Source: Spirochaetales bacterium (GTDB lineage: Bacteria; Spirochaetota; Spirochaetia; DSM-2461). Taken from it: a stretch of DNA of 36,527 nucleotides. The notes under the pieces are model-generated. The model worked only from the letters and a program-made list of their open reading frames with translations, made no database searches and was not told the origin of the DNA. Positions 1-7,278 of the stretch are shown in pieces. The DNA is taken from assembly GCA_028532905.1 (NCBI GenBank), contig JAQQAM010000192.1, forward strand, positions 1-36,527, given 5' to 3'. Numbering within the stretch: the first letter of the stretch is position 1; the number at the start of each line of letters is the position of its first letter. The position numbers and the translations under genes are program-made.

Positions 1-689
1 GCAATACCTTTGGCAGCCATTTCAAATCTGTTCTGGTAAGCACCAAGATCGGCTCTCTGTTTATTAACAGTTTTCAGAGCTGCATCCACGATACCGATAG
101 TACGGTTTGCTTCTTCCACAGAAGAAAGGGTAACAATTCCGCCACCACCCTGCTCATTAGCGAGACCCAGAGCCTCGGCAGTCATAGTACCAATAAAGAT
201 AGATTCTTTCTGATCCATATTGGCTCCAACCTGAAGCTGCATAACATCACCTGTTGCTGATGCTTCTGCAAAACGACCGGTCAGAAGATTCATGCCGTTA
301 AACTGTGCGTGTGATGCAATTCTGTTCATTTCATCAACCAGCTGGCTGACTTCAACCTGAATCTGCATTCTGTCTTCCGCTGAGTAAATACCATTGGAAG
401 CCTGTACGGACAGTTCTCTGACACGATGCAGAATGTCCTGAGTTTCCTGCAGGAATCCTTCAGTAGTCTGGATAAAAGAAACACCGTTCTGGATATTTCT
501 TTCAGCCTGGTTCAGACCGCGGATCTGAGATCTCATTTTCTCAGAAACTGCCAGACCTGACGCATCGTCTGCTGCCTTGTTAATTCTCAGTCCTGAAGAA
601 AGTTTTTCCATGTTGTTAGCTGTTTCAGCCTGAGAAATTCCGAGCTGCCTGTTAGAATTGATGGCGCTCATGTTATGATTAATAATCAT
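1..689 (-). CDS. flaB: FlaB-type flagellin, C-terminus cut by window edge
   Basis: Core subunit of the spirochaete periplasmic flagellar filament. The reading frame starts at 689 with MIINHN and stays open to the left edge, giving about 229 residues of an expected 285 or so. The N-terminal helical D0/D1 segment is typical of flagellins ([20 protein letters not shown]), and the start of the C-terminal D1 segment ([15 protein letters not shown]) is present. There is no large variable D2/D3 domain, as usual for spirochaete FlaB. An AAGGAGGG ribosome binding site lies 1 base upstream of TATATG. The intact paralogue at 1032-1892 is upstream on the same strand and very similar, so this is a tandem duplication. 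The gap between them is unusually long (342 bases) and structured. Confidence 0.95.
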   Translation of the reverse strand, partial: MIINHNMSAINSNRQLGISQAETANNMEKLSSGLRINKAADDASGLAVSEKMRSQIRGLNQAERNIQNGVSFIQTTEGFLQETQDILHRVRELSVQASNGIYSAEDRMQIQVEVSQLVDEMNRIASHAQFNGMNLLTGRFAEASATGDVMQLQVGANMDQKESIFIGTMTAEALGLANEQGGGGIVTLSSVEEANRTIGIVDAALKTVNKQRADLGAYQNRFEMAAKGI

Positions 690-711
690 ATACCCTCCTT
701 GAGATGTTGTT

Positions 712-723
712 GGCATCCTTGCC
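712..723 (-). promoter_or_regulatory. CsrA-type hairpin in leader of downstream flaB
   Basis: On the minus strand the leader reads GGCAAGGATGCC, a 4-bp hairpin (GGCA/TGCC) with AGGA as the loop, 22 bases before the start codon and just before the ribosome binding site. CAAGGATG is the core of the known CsrA/RsmA site, which favours a GGA in a hairpin loop. The same element occurs before the other flaB. The match is seen in the sequence; binding is inferred. Confidence 0.6.
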
Positions 724-804
724 GCAAACCTGTATGCACCTGACTACGGATAAAGCTTCAATCGCGCCGCTTAACCATCGACAGCTGAACAGGGAGATAT
801 ACAC

Positions 805-937
805 GATTACCCCCTCTCCGAAAGAGTAGGGGAATCGGATAATCTCCCTGGCCTGTGCATACACAGGAGGGGTATTTCAAAGAACTCATATCCAATAGAG
901 GCGATGAACCCGACCGAAAAGACCAGAATCATCGCCT
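805..937 (-). promoter_or_regulatory. Structured leader/intergenic region between the two flaB genes
   Basis: The 690-1031 gap holds no convincing gene. It has three inverted repeats. The arms 899-907 and 929-937 form a perfect 9-bp stem with a 21-base loop. The sequence 852-867 forms a 6-bp stem with a 4-base loop. The sequence 805-836 forms a long stem closing a UUCG-like inner loop. GTGCATAC at 855-862 can also pair with GTATGCAC at 732-739, so alternative folds are possible. None is followed by a clear T-tract, so this looks more like an mRNA processing or regulatory leader than a terminator. Confidence 0.45.
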
Positions 938-1031
938 TTACTGTAACTTCAGACTGCTGCCTGAAGAATCAACAGCAAAGGTCTGCCAGGTAAAATAAAC
1001 CGGACATAACTCTACTGAAGATTATATTACA

Positions 1032-1892
1032 CTATTGGAGAAGCTGCAAGACAGACTGTGTTCTCTGGTTAGCCTGTGCAAGCATTGCGTTGCTGGCCTG
1101 AGTCAGGATCTGGTTCTTTGTGTAGTCAACAGTTTCTTTTGCCATGTCCAGGTCTCTGATTCTGGATTCAGACGCCTGCAGGTTTTCTGCACCAACGTCG
1201 ATTCCCTTGATAGCCATTTCGAGTCTGTTCTGGTAGGCACCGAGGTCAGCTCTCTGTTTGTTGACTCTCTTGAGAGCCGCGTCCAGAACACCGATGTTTC
1301 TGTTGGACTGCTCAGGAGTGGAGATAGACATAATCTCGCCGCTGCCAACCTGACGGAGTCCCAGGGCTTCTGCAGTCATGGTTCCGATATACACCTGTTC
1401 TCTCTGGTCCATATTGGCACCGATGTGGAACCACATGGAAGATGTAACAGTGTTGTATCCGTTGTCTGCTGCGAAACGGCCTGTGAGCATGTTCATTCCG
1501 TTGAACTGTGCATGAGATGCCACTCTGTCCAGTTCGTCAACCAGCTGGGATACTTCAACCTGGATCTGCATTCTGTCTTCGGAAGAGTAGATACCGTTGG
1601 AAGCCTGGATGGCCAGTTCTCTTACTCTCTGGATGATATCTGTTGTTTCCTGCAGATATCCTTCAGATGTCTGGATAAAAGAGATACCGTCCGCAGCATT
1701 CCGTGATGCCTGATTCAGACCGCGGATCTGAGATCTCATTTTCTCGGATACAGCCAGTCCTGAAGCGTCATCACCGGCTTTGTTAATCCGCATACCGGAT
1801 GACAGTTTAGCCATGTTTGAAGCTGAGTTGTTGTTGGCAATGTTCAGATTTCTCTGTGAACTCATTGCACTGATGTTGTGATTAATAATCAT
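1032..1892 (-). CDS. flaB: FlaB-type flagellin, complete
   Basis: Flagellar filament core protein of 286 residues, the normal FlaB size. The start at 1892 (MIINHN) is chosen because GGAGGA lies directly upstream and all FlaB proteins begin this way; an in-frame ATG at 1925 would overlap the regulatory hairpin. N-terminal D0/D1 helices ([20 protein letters not shown]) and C-terminal D1/D0 helices ending in [18 protein letters not shown] are intact. There is no signal peptide, as expected for export through the flagellar type III apparatus. A sigma-28-like promoter and a CsrA-type hairpin lie upstream. The second copy at 1-689 follows downstream on the same strand. Confidence 0.97.
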   Translation of the reverse strand: MIINHNISAMSSQRNLNIANNNSASNMAKLSSGMRINKAGDDASGLAVSEKMRSQIRGLNQASRNAADGISFIQTSEGYLQETTDIIQRVRELAIQASNGIYSSEDRMQIQVEVSQLVDELDRVASHAQFNGMNMLTGRFAADNGYNTVTSSMWFHIGANMDQREQVYIGTMTAEALGLRQVGSGEIMSISTPEQSNRNIGVLDAALKRVNKQRADLGAYQNRLEMAIKGIDVGAENLQASESRIRDLDMAKETVDYTKNQILTQASNAMLAQANQRTQSVLQLLQ

Positions 1893-1919
1893 ATATTCCT
1901 CCATGAATAATGAGTGTCT

Positions 1920-1933
1920 GGGCATCCTTGCCC
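1920..1933 (-). promoter_or_regulatory. CsrA-type hairpin in leader of upstream flaB
   Basis: The minus-strand leader contains GGGCAAGGATGCCC, a perfect 5-bp stem with an AGGA loop, ending 27 bases before the flaB start. It repeats the 12-base core found before the other flaB although the flanking leaders differ, which argues for selection. The ribosome binding site GGAGGA offers a second GGA, as in two-site CsrA repression. CsrA control of flagellin is known in Bacillus (hag) and Borrelia (flaB); here it is inferred. Confidence 0.65.
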
Positions 1934-1961
1934 GAAGAGGGATAATTCCTCTCTAAAATTC

Positions 1962-1990
1962 ATATCGTCACGGAGTTTCCAAAAACTTGA
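1962..1990 (-). promoter_or_regulatory. Possible sigma-28 (FliA-type) promoter of flaB
   Basis: On the minus strand TCAAGTTT (1990-1983) resembles the flagellar -35 TAAAGTTT, and GACGATAT (1969-1962) resembles the -10 GCCGATAA. The spacer is 13 bases rather than the usual 11, so the match is imperfect. The site lies about 70 bases upstream of the flaB start and would put the CsrA-type hairpin inside the transcript. Confidence 0.35.
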
Positions 1991-2067
1991 AAAAAAAATA
2001 AAGTTTTATTAATTATTTCCGATTATTCGGTCACCGCTGAAGCGACTTTACCCTTTATGGTGAAAAA

Positions 2068-3177
2068 TCAGGAATTTTCTATATGATCCAGGTAACCCGC
2101 AGCCATACTGTCTTCCGGGTCAATAAGAAGTACGGTGCGGAAGAATCCGGCGGCTTCTTCTTTTTTCCCTTCCTTCAGGGCCAGTATTCCCATATTGGAT
2201 ATGATTTTAAGGTTCTCCGGTTCCATGCCCAGAGCCTCCTCAAGTGCCGCTCTGCTTTCCTCGAACCGGTCCAGCTCCAGATGGCAGATCGCTTTCTCAT
2301 TCAGTATGTCCACATGGGGGCCTTTCAGAGAAGCCGCCTTATTAAAGGCTTCGAGTCCTTCTTCGAAGCGGGAGAGCTTGCGAAACGCCCATCCCTGAAG
2401 AAACCAGCCGTTCCAGACATCGGGATTGTCTGTAAGGAAATCTGTAATAATCTGAAGACCTTCTTCGTTTTTATCTTCGCTGATCAGTCTGTACGCTTCT
2501 CTGTAGTTTTCGTTTGTGTCCTTCAGTTCGGCGCATTCCCTCATCAGTTTTTCGGCTTCACTCCGTTTGGTGTCATCCTCTCCCAGGGTGAGGTAGCTCT
2601 CGCAAAGCTCAAAGGCCCGTTTGAAATCCTGACGGCTGTAGTAATACCAGGCGGCATTGAAATAGATGTCGGGAAGCTCTTCGGCTTCCTGCAGAAGGGA
2701 TGCATACAGTTCTCCGATGTTCCTGTCCAGGGTCATCCGTTCCGTCTCTTTGTCAGGGGCGGTGGCATTGAGTTTATTTTCATAAAGGAGTACCAGGTTC
2801 AGACGGCTTCTCAGATCAGACGTATCCAGTCCCGTAAGGGCCAGGAATATTTCTTCAGCCAGATCATATTCAGCGCCCTGCGCTTTGATGACGGCAGACT
2901 GGGTCAGTTCGGCAGCAATTTCGGGACGAACAGCCTTGATGAACTCCCGGAAGTAATCGCTGTCCTTGTGTTCCCGGTCATAGGCCAGCACTTTCAGCAT
3001 TCCGGATATAATCATTTCCCAGCTCAGGTTATCCAGTTTCCATGTATCGGGACTCTGTCCTTCGGGTACTTCTACGGGCAGCAGGATAGAGGGATTGAGT
3101 TGGAGGGATCCCAGGGTATGCTGCATGTCCTCGGGAATGGAAATATATAATATCTGTTTGAGTTTTTCTGAATTCAT
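2068..3177 (-). CDS. Tetratricopeptide repeat protein
   Basis: A 369-residue soluble protein with TPR repeats, which generally act as protein-protein docking surfaces. Clear units lie at roughly residues 250-285 (WNGWFLQGWAFRKLSRFEEG) and 290-365 (AICHLELDRFEESRAALEEA, then MGILALKEGKKEEAAGFF). A weaker unit around 165-205 contains AAWYYYSRQDFKRAFEL. No signal peptide or membrane segment is visible, so it should be cytoplasmic. AGGAGA precedes the ATG at 3177. It follows the PilZ gene by 35 bases on the same strand, so the two may be cotranscribed. Its partner and role are not recognisable from sequence. Confidence 0.85.
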   Translation of the reverse strand: MNSEKLKQILYISIPEDMQHTLGSLQLNPSILLPVEVPEGQSPDTWKLDNLSWEMIISGMLKVLAYDREHKDSDYFREFIKAVRPEIAAELTQSAVIKAQGAEYDLAEEIFLALTGLDTSDLRSRLNLVLLYENKLNATAPDKETERMTLDRNIGELYASLLQEAEELPDIYFNAAWYYYSRQDFKRAFELCESYLTLGEDDTKRSEAEKLMRECAELKDTNENYREAYRLISEDKNEEGLQIITDFLTDNPDVWNGWFLQGWAFRKLSRFEEGLEAFNKAASLKGPHVDILNEKAICHLELDRFEESRAALEEALGMEPENLKIISNMGILALKEGKKEEAAGFFRTVLLIDPEDSMAAGYLDHIENS

Positions 3178-3212
3178 ATTCTGTCTCCTGAATGTTTTTT
3201 ATTCCGGACAGA

Positions 3213-4013
3213 TCAGTGATTCAGAAGGAAATTGTTGATCATGACTTTATAGCTGAGAGGGAGAGCTTCCAGTGTGAAATGCAAGGCTATGGCAGCCAGA
3301 TCCCTTCGACCCTGAACTTCTTCAAATCTGAGAATGGTTCCGGAAATATTGATATACTCGCCTTTGCTGTTCAGTATTCTGAGAATAGCCGTCTTGTTGA
3401 CAAGGAATTTTGCATTTCCCTGAATGATGACTTTAGAACCTGAAAAGGAGAGATCTCTGAGAATACCCTTTCTGGGCAGGTTGTCTACAATGACAATACA
3501 GTTTTTGGATCCGAGATCCAGTTTCTTCAGACTGTCTGCGGTGACCAGAGCCCGTTCTTCTTTTCTTTTTGTCGCATTGACATTGGCTTCCAGAAGAAAA
3601 CCGAGAATCTCGATCAGGTCATCAGGGGGTCTGGTTGAAAAATTGATAACACAGAAGTAGACATCCGGCTGTTCCACAGAATACTTGTTGAAACTGGCCA
3701 GTCTGCCCTGTACAAAAAAATTCAATTCCACCGGCTTTGGCTGATCATCTTTCACAAAAGACAGCTTCAAAGCTACATTGGTCTCGTTTTCACTCAACTC
3801 CTGGAGCACTGCACTGGGTAGTGAAACAATAACCCGGGCTGACTCCATGCTGCTGGCATACAGCACACAGGGTCTGGCGGTTTCTTTGAATTTCAGGGAG
3901 ATCTTCTTCGGCTGAAGACCGGTGGCCTTGCTCACTTCCTTGTTGAAAGTGACTTCAATGCCTTTATATCTTGTGAAGAGATCCTTGATTGTCTGGTTTG
4001 TTACAATGGCCAT
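3213..4013 (-). CDS. PilZ domain protein (c-di-GMP binding)
   Basis: Predicted cyclic-di-GMP receptor of 266 residues. The PilZ domain is C-terminal: an RxxxR motif (RKEER, about residues 150-154) is followed by DxSxxG (DLSFSG, about 187-192), the two elements that grip c-di-GMP. The N-terminal 140 residues form a separate domain of the kind seen in spirochaete PilZ proteins. In spirochaetes such proteins influence motility. The start at 4013 (MAIVTN) is chosen because the longer frame from 4112 would run through the 3' end of the 6S RNA gene. No good ribosome binding site is seen before 4013, so the start is uncertain. The TPR gene follows 35 bases downstream. Confidence 0.8.
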   Translation of the reverse strand: MAIVTNQTIKDLFTRYKGIEVTFNKEVSKATGLQPKKISLKFKETARPCVLYASSMESARVIVSLPSAVLQELSENETNVALKLSFVKDDQPKPVELNFFVQGRLASFNKYSVEQPDVYFCVINFSTRPPDDLIEILGFLLEANVNATKRKEERALVTADSLKKLDLGSKNCIVIVDNLPRKGILRDLSFSGSKVIIQGNAKFLVNKTAILRILNSKGEYINISGTILRFEEVQGRRDLAAIALHFTLEALPLSYKVMINNFLLNH

Positions 4014-4085
4014 AAAACTGTTTGGAATTCTACCTTCTAAAATCAGGAAGGTCAATTCTATCTTTTTTATTTTATAATTAAATAA

Positions 4086-4262
4086 ACCCGCGATGCCGTT
4101 TAGGGAACTCATCCTCTTGAACTCTACTGTTCAAGTGGGGTTCCGTTCCCGGACGTCCTGTTTCTCCGCTAATGGGATAACAATTCAGTCCAAAGCATTT
4201 AGGAGCCCCATGGATATGACTTGTCGCAAGAGAAATATCCCTATAAACACGCACACCGCAGG
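4086..4262 (-). ncRNA. ssrS: 6S RNA
   Basis: 6S RNA mimics an open promoter and sequesters sigma-70 RNA polymerase in stationary phase. The region starts 4 bases after the zapA stop, the classic location of ssrS in many bacteria. The ends pair as a 9-bp closing stem: CCTGCGGTG (4262-4254) with CATCGCGGG (4095-4087). Near the 3' end the sequence CTTGAACAGTAGAGTTCAAG forms the hairpin that matches the E. coli 6S CUUGAAC...GUUCAAG element, followed by CGGCATC as in E. coli. The size is about 177 nt. A T-rich tail (TTTATTTA) follows. No protein in either strand here is convincing. Confidence 0.85.
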
Positions 4263-4266
4263 TCAG

Positions 4267-4590
4267 TTATTCATTTACAGTTGAATCAAGTACATCCAGC
4301 ACTCTCTGAAAAGCGCGATCCACTTCCTCGGTTATAACTATATCCGACTGGGGGAGGGCACTGTCAATATCAGTTTGTCTGGAATTCTTGAGTGTGATCA
4401 GTTCATCTACAATGTAGATGCTGGAAAGAATGGAAAGCTTCAGCTGATCAACTGATTTATGCTTGTCCCTGGTTTCTTCAATTTTTTTGTTAAGAAACCA
4501 GATGACCTGCTTTAACTGAGTGGCGTCTTCCTTTGTTTTCAAAGTCAGATTGACACCCAGTACATTTACTTTAAGCAGGTCATCTTTCAT
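4267..4590 (-). CDS. zapA: Cell division protein ZapA
   Basis: FtsZ-ring-associated protein of 107 residues, the normal ZapA length. The N-terminal beta-rich globular part (VNVLGVNLTLKTKEDATQLK) and the following helix match the family; the C-terminal half is the coiled coil used for tetramer formation. It bundles FtsZ filaments at midcell. The ATG lies 2 bases after the stop of the ZapB-like gene, so translation is probably coupled. The 6S RNA gene begins 4 bases after the stop. The operon runs infC-rpmI-rplT-zapB-like-zapA. Confidence 0.85.
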   Translation of the reverse strand: MKDDLLKVNVLGVNLTLKTKEDATQLKQVIWFLNKKIEETRDKHKSVDQLKLSILSSIYIVDELITLKNSRQTDIDSALPQSDIVITEEVDRAFQRVLDVLDSTVNE

Positions 4591-4592
4591 TT

Positions 4593-5288
4593 TCAGAATA
4601 TTTCCAGGTTCTGTGGATATCCTGAGTTTTTATCTTCCTCTGTTTCCAGAGAAGCGGATTCATCAGTTTCCTCTTCAGTAACTGCATCCTCAAAAGAAGA
4701 CTCAACCACTGCCGGAGTTTCTTCCTCGACAGGGGCTTCATCCTGAGAATCTTCTGATTCAATTTCCAGCTGTTCCGATTGATTGCCTGTTTCATTACTT
4801 ACAGCCTCTGAATCATCTTCCGCTTCCACTTCGGTTTCAACGCTGTCGGCTTCAGCTTCTGTTGCTTCGGCGTCCTTGTTTTCTTCCTCTGTGTCTACGA
4901 TGACGGGTTCACTGCTTTCCTCTTCAGAATCAAATGCTTCAGGTTCTTCCTGAACAGTTTCATCTTCAAGGTCGGCTTCAGGCTGTGCAATTTCAGTATC
5001 TTCACTGTCTGAAATCGTTTCAGAATCTGTATTTTCTGAAGTCTCTTCTGTGCTTCCGCTTTCTTCGCTCAGTTCGTCAAGCTGGCTGAGAGCATCAATA
5101 AATCCCTTTTCAATCTGTTCCTGTTCACTGGTCAGTGCAGAGGCTCTGCTTTCAAGCTCTGCAATCTGTTCTTCAAGAAGAGAAATTTCCTCTTTCAGAT
5201 CACTGTTTTCATTTTTCAGCTTTTTAATCAATTGAACTGCATCGCTGACTTTTTTTTCCAGTAACTGAACCTGATCGAAAGTTATCAT
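4593..5288 (-). CDS. ZapB-like coiled-coil protein with long acidic tail
   Basis: A 231-residue protein in two parts. Residues 1-75 are an uninterrupted coiled coil (LLEKKVSDAVQLIKKLKNEN onward) resembling ZapB, a short coiled-coil FtsZ-ring protein that binds ZapA. Residues 80-225 are low-complexity and dominated by Glu, Asp, Ser and Thr, hence probably disordered and strongly negative. E. coli ZapB is only about 80 residues, so the tail is an extension. Direct linkage to zapA (2-base gap) supports a division role. A general acidic coiled-coil protein of another function cannot be ruled out. It follows rplT by 6 bases. Confidence 0.6.
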   Translation of the reverse strand: MITFDQVQLLEKKVSDAVQLIKKLKNENSDLKEEISLLEEQIAELESRASALTSEQEQIEKGFIDALSQLDELSEESGSTEETSENTDSETISDSEDTEIAQPEADLEDETVQEEPEAFDSEEESSEPVIVDTEEENKDAEATEAEADSVETEVEAEDDSEAVSNETGNQSEQLEIESEDSQDEAPVEEETPAVVESSFEDAVTEEETDESASLETEEDKNSGYPQNLEIF

Positions 5289-5294
5289 TGAATA

Positions 5295-5654
5295 TTACGC
5301 TCCTAAGGAAGTTTTTGCTTTTTCTACGAGGGCAGAAAAGGCTTTGGGATCTTCAATTGCCATGTTGGAAAGAGATTTTCTGTTGATCTCGATTCCGGCA
5401 ATGTTCAGACCGTTGATAAATCTGGAGTAGCTGATTCCTTCGGCTCTACAGGCTGCAGAGATTCTGGCAATCCAGAGCTGGCGAAAGTCTCTTTTTTTGA
5501 CTTTTCTGTCTCTGTATGCGTACTGTCCGGCTTTTGTTACGGCATCTTTGGCAACGCGGTGCAGTTTACTGCGGCGTCCCCAGTAACCTTTGGCTTCTTT
5601 CAGGATCTTTTTTCTGTGATCCTTTCTTTTTTTTCCATCTACTGCTCTAGGCAT
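5295..5654 (-). CDS. rplT: 50S ribosomal protein L20
   Basis: Ribosomal protein bL20, 119 residues, needed early in 50S assembly. The basic N-terminal extension ([20 protein letters not shown]) and the globular C-terminal part ([20 protein letters not shown]) are intact and collinear with the family. It lies in the conserved order infC-rpmI-rplT, with 18 bases to rpmI. In other bacteria L20 represses this operon by binding its leader; whether that applies here is not visible. Confidence 0.97.
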   Translation of the reverse strand: MPRAVDGKKRKDHRKKILKEAKGYWGRRSKLHRVAKDAVTKAGQYAYRDRKVKKRDFRQLWIARISAACRAEGISYSRFINGLNIAGIEINRKSLSNMAIEDPKAFSALVEKAKTSLGA

Positions 5655-5672
5655 TCTAGGTTCCTTCTATTA

Positions 5673-5870
5673 TTAACCGTAAGGCAATAATTTTTTGAGT
5701 CTGGGAATCTCAGCAGAACTGATTACATCAGGATGTCTGAGTTTTCTTTTTCTTTTGGCTGACTTTTTGGTCAGGATGTGGCGGGTGGCCTGTTTTTTGT
5801 ACTTGGCTTTACCCGTGCCGGTCATCTTAAACCGTTTAGCAGCACTTCTACGTGTCTTCATCTTAGGCAT
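5673..5870 (-). CDS. rpmI: 50S ribosomal protein L35
   Basis: Ribosomal protein bL35, 65 residues, beginning [20 protein letters not shown], which is the family signature. It is highly basic and ends in the conserved [10 protein letters not shown]. It sits 14 bases after infC and 18 bases before rplT, the standard operon. Confidence 0.97.
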   Translation of the reverse strand: MPKMKTRRSAAKRFKMTGTGKAKYKKQATRHILTKKSAKRKRKLRHPDVISSAEIPRLKKLLPYG

Positions 5871-5884
5871 ATGAATCCCTCATG

Positions 5885-6409
5885 TTATTTTTTCGCTTTC
5901 GAGCTCAACATCATAGACATGAACCGGCCTTCCTGACGGGGAGGGCTGTCTATGTTGAATGAACCTTCTTCCAGCAGTTCAAGCAATTTATCGAGAACAA
6001 CTCTACCGAGTTCGGTATGAGCCATTTCCCGTCCGCGGAAACGAATGGTCACTTTGACTTTGTTTCCGGCATCCAGGAATTCCTGGACATGTTTTGTTTT
6101 GAAGGCAAGATCGTGTTTTTCGATCTTGGGCTGCATGCGGACTTCTTTAAGTTTCACCAAAGTCTGTTTCTTTTTCTGTTCACGGTTCTTTTTTTCAAGA
6201 TCAAACTTGTATTTTCCGTAATCAAGAATCTTACAAACTGGCGGTTTGGATTGAGGAGCGACTTCCACAAGATCAGCGCCGGCTTCTCTTGCCATTTCCA
6301 GTGCATCTCTAGTTGCTACAATACCTTTCTGGTTACCCTCATCATCGATGAGTCTAACTTCTCTCACACGGATCTGCTCATTAATCCTTAAATCTTTAAC
6401 AGCCAACAT
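5885..6409 (-). CDS. infC: Translation initiation factor IF-3
   Basis: IF-3 (about 174 residues) binds the 30S subunit, blocks premature 50S joining and proofreads the start codon. The N-terminal domain ([20 protein letters not shown]) and C-terminal domain ([17 protein letters not shown]) are both present. The start is unclear: AAGGAGG at 6417-6411 is only one base from the ATG at 6409, while the next codon, TTG at 6406, has a more usual spacing. infC often uses a rare start codon for autoregulation, so TTG is a real option. A good sigma-70 promoter lies about 55 bases upstream. Confidence 0.95.
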   Translation of the reverse strand: MLAVKDLRINEQIRVREVRLIDDEGNQKGIVATRDALEMAREAGADLVEVAPQSKPPVCKILDYGKYKFDLEKKNREQKKKQTLVKLKEVRMQPKIEKHDLAFKTKHVQEFLDAGNKVKVTIRFRGREMAHTELGRVVLDKLLELLEEGSFNIDSPPRQEGRFMSMMLSSKAKK

Positions 6410-6463
6410 TCCTCCTTGGAATTATTCATTTGAATAACACTCTTCCTTTCAAATTTAAGAGAA

Positions 6464-6493
6464 AATATAACATATTCACCCTAGAAGAGTCAA
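6464..6493 (-). promoter_or_regulatory. Sigma-70 promoter of the infC operon
   Basis: On the minus strand TTGACT (6493-6488) and TATATT (6469-6464) are separated by 18 bases. A transcript would begin near 6457 and leave a leader of about 45-50 bases before infC. The region also separates the divergent plus-strand gene. Confidence 0.6.
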
Positions 6494-6629
6494 AGGGCAT
6501 ACCTTCTTCTAACCTGTGGGAATATAAAGGAATATTTGAATTGTGTCCAGAGCATATGGAACACTACTTTAAATACTCTTTCTCTCATTCTTGTTTAATC
6601 CCGGCGAACATGCTAATAATAGCTTTCAT

Positions 6630-7268
6630 ATGGTAGTTTTTTTATTGACATTAATGCCCCTGTCCTACTGGGCAGTACAGTATCTGTTTGATCAGGATAA
6701 TGTCCGTATGACCGACAGAATACTCCCTTTTTTCTACGGACTGGTGGTCGCGGTTCCGGTTATCCTCTTTCAGTGGGGTCTGGATGTGTATTTCCCCCTG
6801 AACTGGTCTCCCATGGGAATCTACAGCTATACCTTCTTTAATAAAGAGGGGATTATTCTTTATCCGGTATTACTCTTTCTGTTTCTCATATTCAGAAAAA
6901 AATCTTATACCGGAATTCCTCTCAGAGAACTGACGGCATGGCTGTGCGGTTATTACTTTATGTTTTCAATCAGTGAAGCTCTTGTGCTCAAAGCAGCTGT
7001 CACACCCTACACGGCGGTACTGCTTCCTCTGATCAGGCTTTTCACGGTACTCCTGGCTGCGGTTCTGCTTTGCAGGTCTTTCCTTTCAGAGGGAAATGTA
7101 AAAAAAACAGTTTTTACGGTTCTTCTGTTTGTTCTGCCCCTGTTTCTCAATGCTCTTCCGGTTATGAATATTGTAAACAGGATGGTTCTTTTTTATATAA
7201 CCCTCATCATACTGGGAGGAGCTTCCAAGGTCCTCTACTATCTTGAGTCACGAGGCGCTCTGGGCTGA
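6630..7268 (+). CDS. Multi-pass membrane protein, function unknown
   Basis: About 212 residues from the ATG at 6630, with some six hydrophobic segments (for example FLLTLMPLSYWAVQYLF, FYGLVVAVPVILF, YPVLLFLFLIF, TVFTVLLFVLPLFLNALPV), so it is an integral inner-membrane protein. An upstream in-frame TTG at 6591 would add 13 polar residues; neither start has a strong ribosome binding site. The family is not recognised. The next gene, a lipoprotein, starts 11 bases after its stop on the same strand, so the pair probably works at the envelope. Confidence 0.7.
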   Translation: MVVFLLTLMPLSYWAVQYLFDQDNVRMTDRILPFFYGLVVAVPVILFQWGLDVYFPLNWSPMGIYSYTFFNKEGIILYPVLLFLFLIFRKKSYTGIPLRELTAWLCGYYFMFSISEALVLKAAVTPYTAVLLPLIRLFTVLLAAVLLCRSFLSEGNVKKTVFTVLLFVLPLFLNALPVMNIVNRMVLFYITLIILGGASKVLYYLESRGALG

Positions 7269-7278
7269 TTCAAAGTAT

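Noticed and set aside
679-864. A 61-codon minus-strand frame upstream of flaB
   Set aside because: It runs into the flaB ribosome binding site and start and covers the structured leader; there is no ribosome binding site or family resemblance.
1035-1706. A long plus-strand frame opposite flaB
   Set aside because: It is the antisense of a clear flagellin gene and has no protein-like features of its own.
2083-3150. A 355-codon plus-strand frame opposite the TPR gene
   Set aside because: It mirrors the codon pattern of the TPR gene; the minus strand carries recognisable repeats and a ribosome binding site.
4014-4112. N-terminal extension of the PilZ protein
   Set aside because: It would translate the 3' end of the 6S RNA, and its ribosome binding site touches the ATG.
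6430-6636. A 68-codon plus-strand frame before the membrane protein
   Set aside because: It covers the infC promoter region, lacks a ribosome binding site and looks random.
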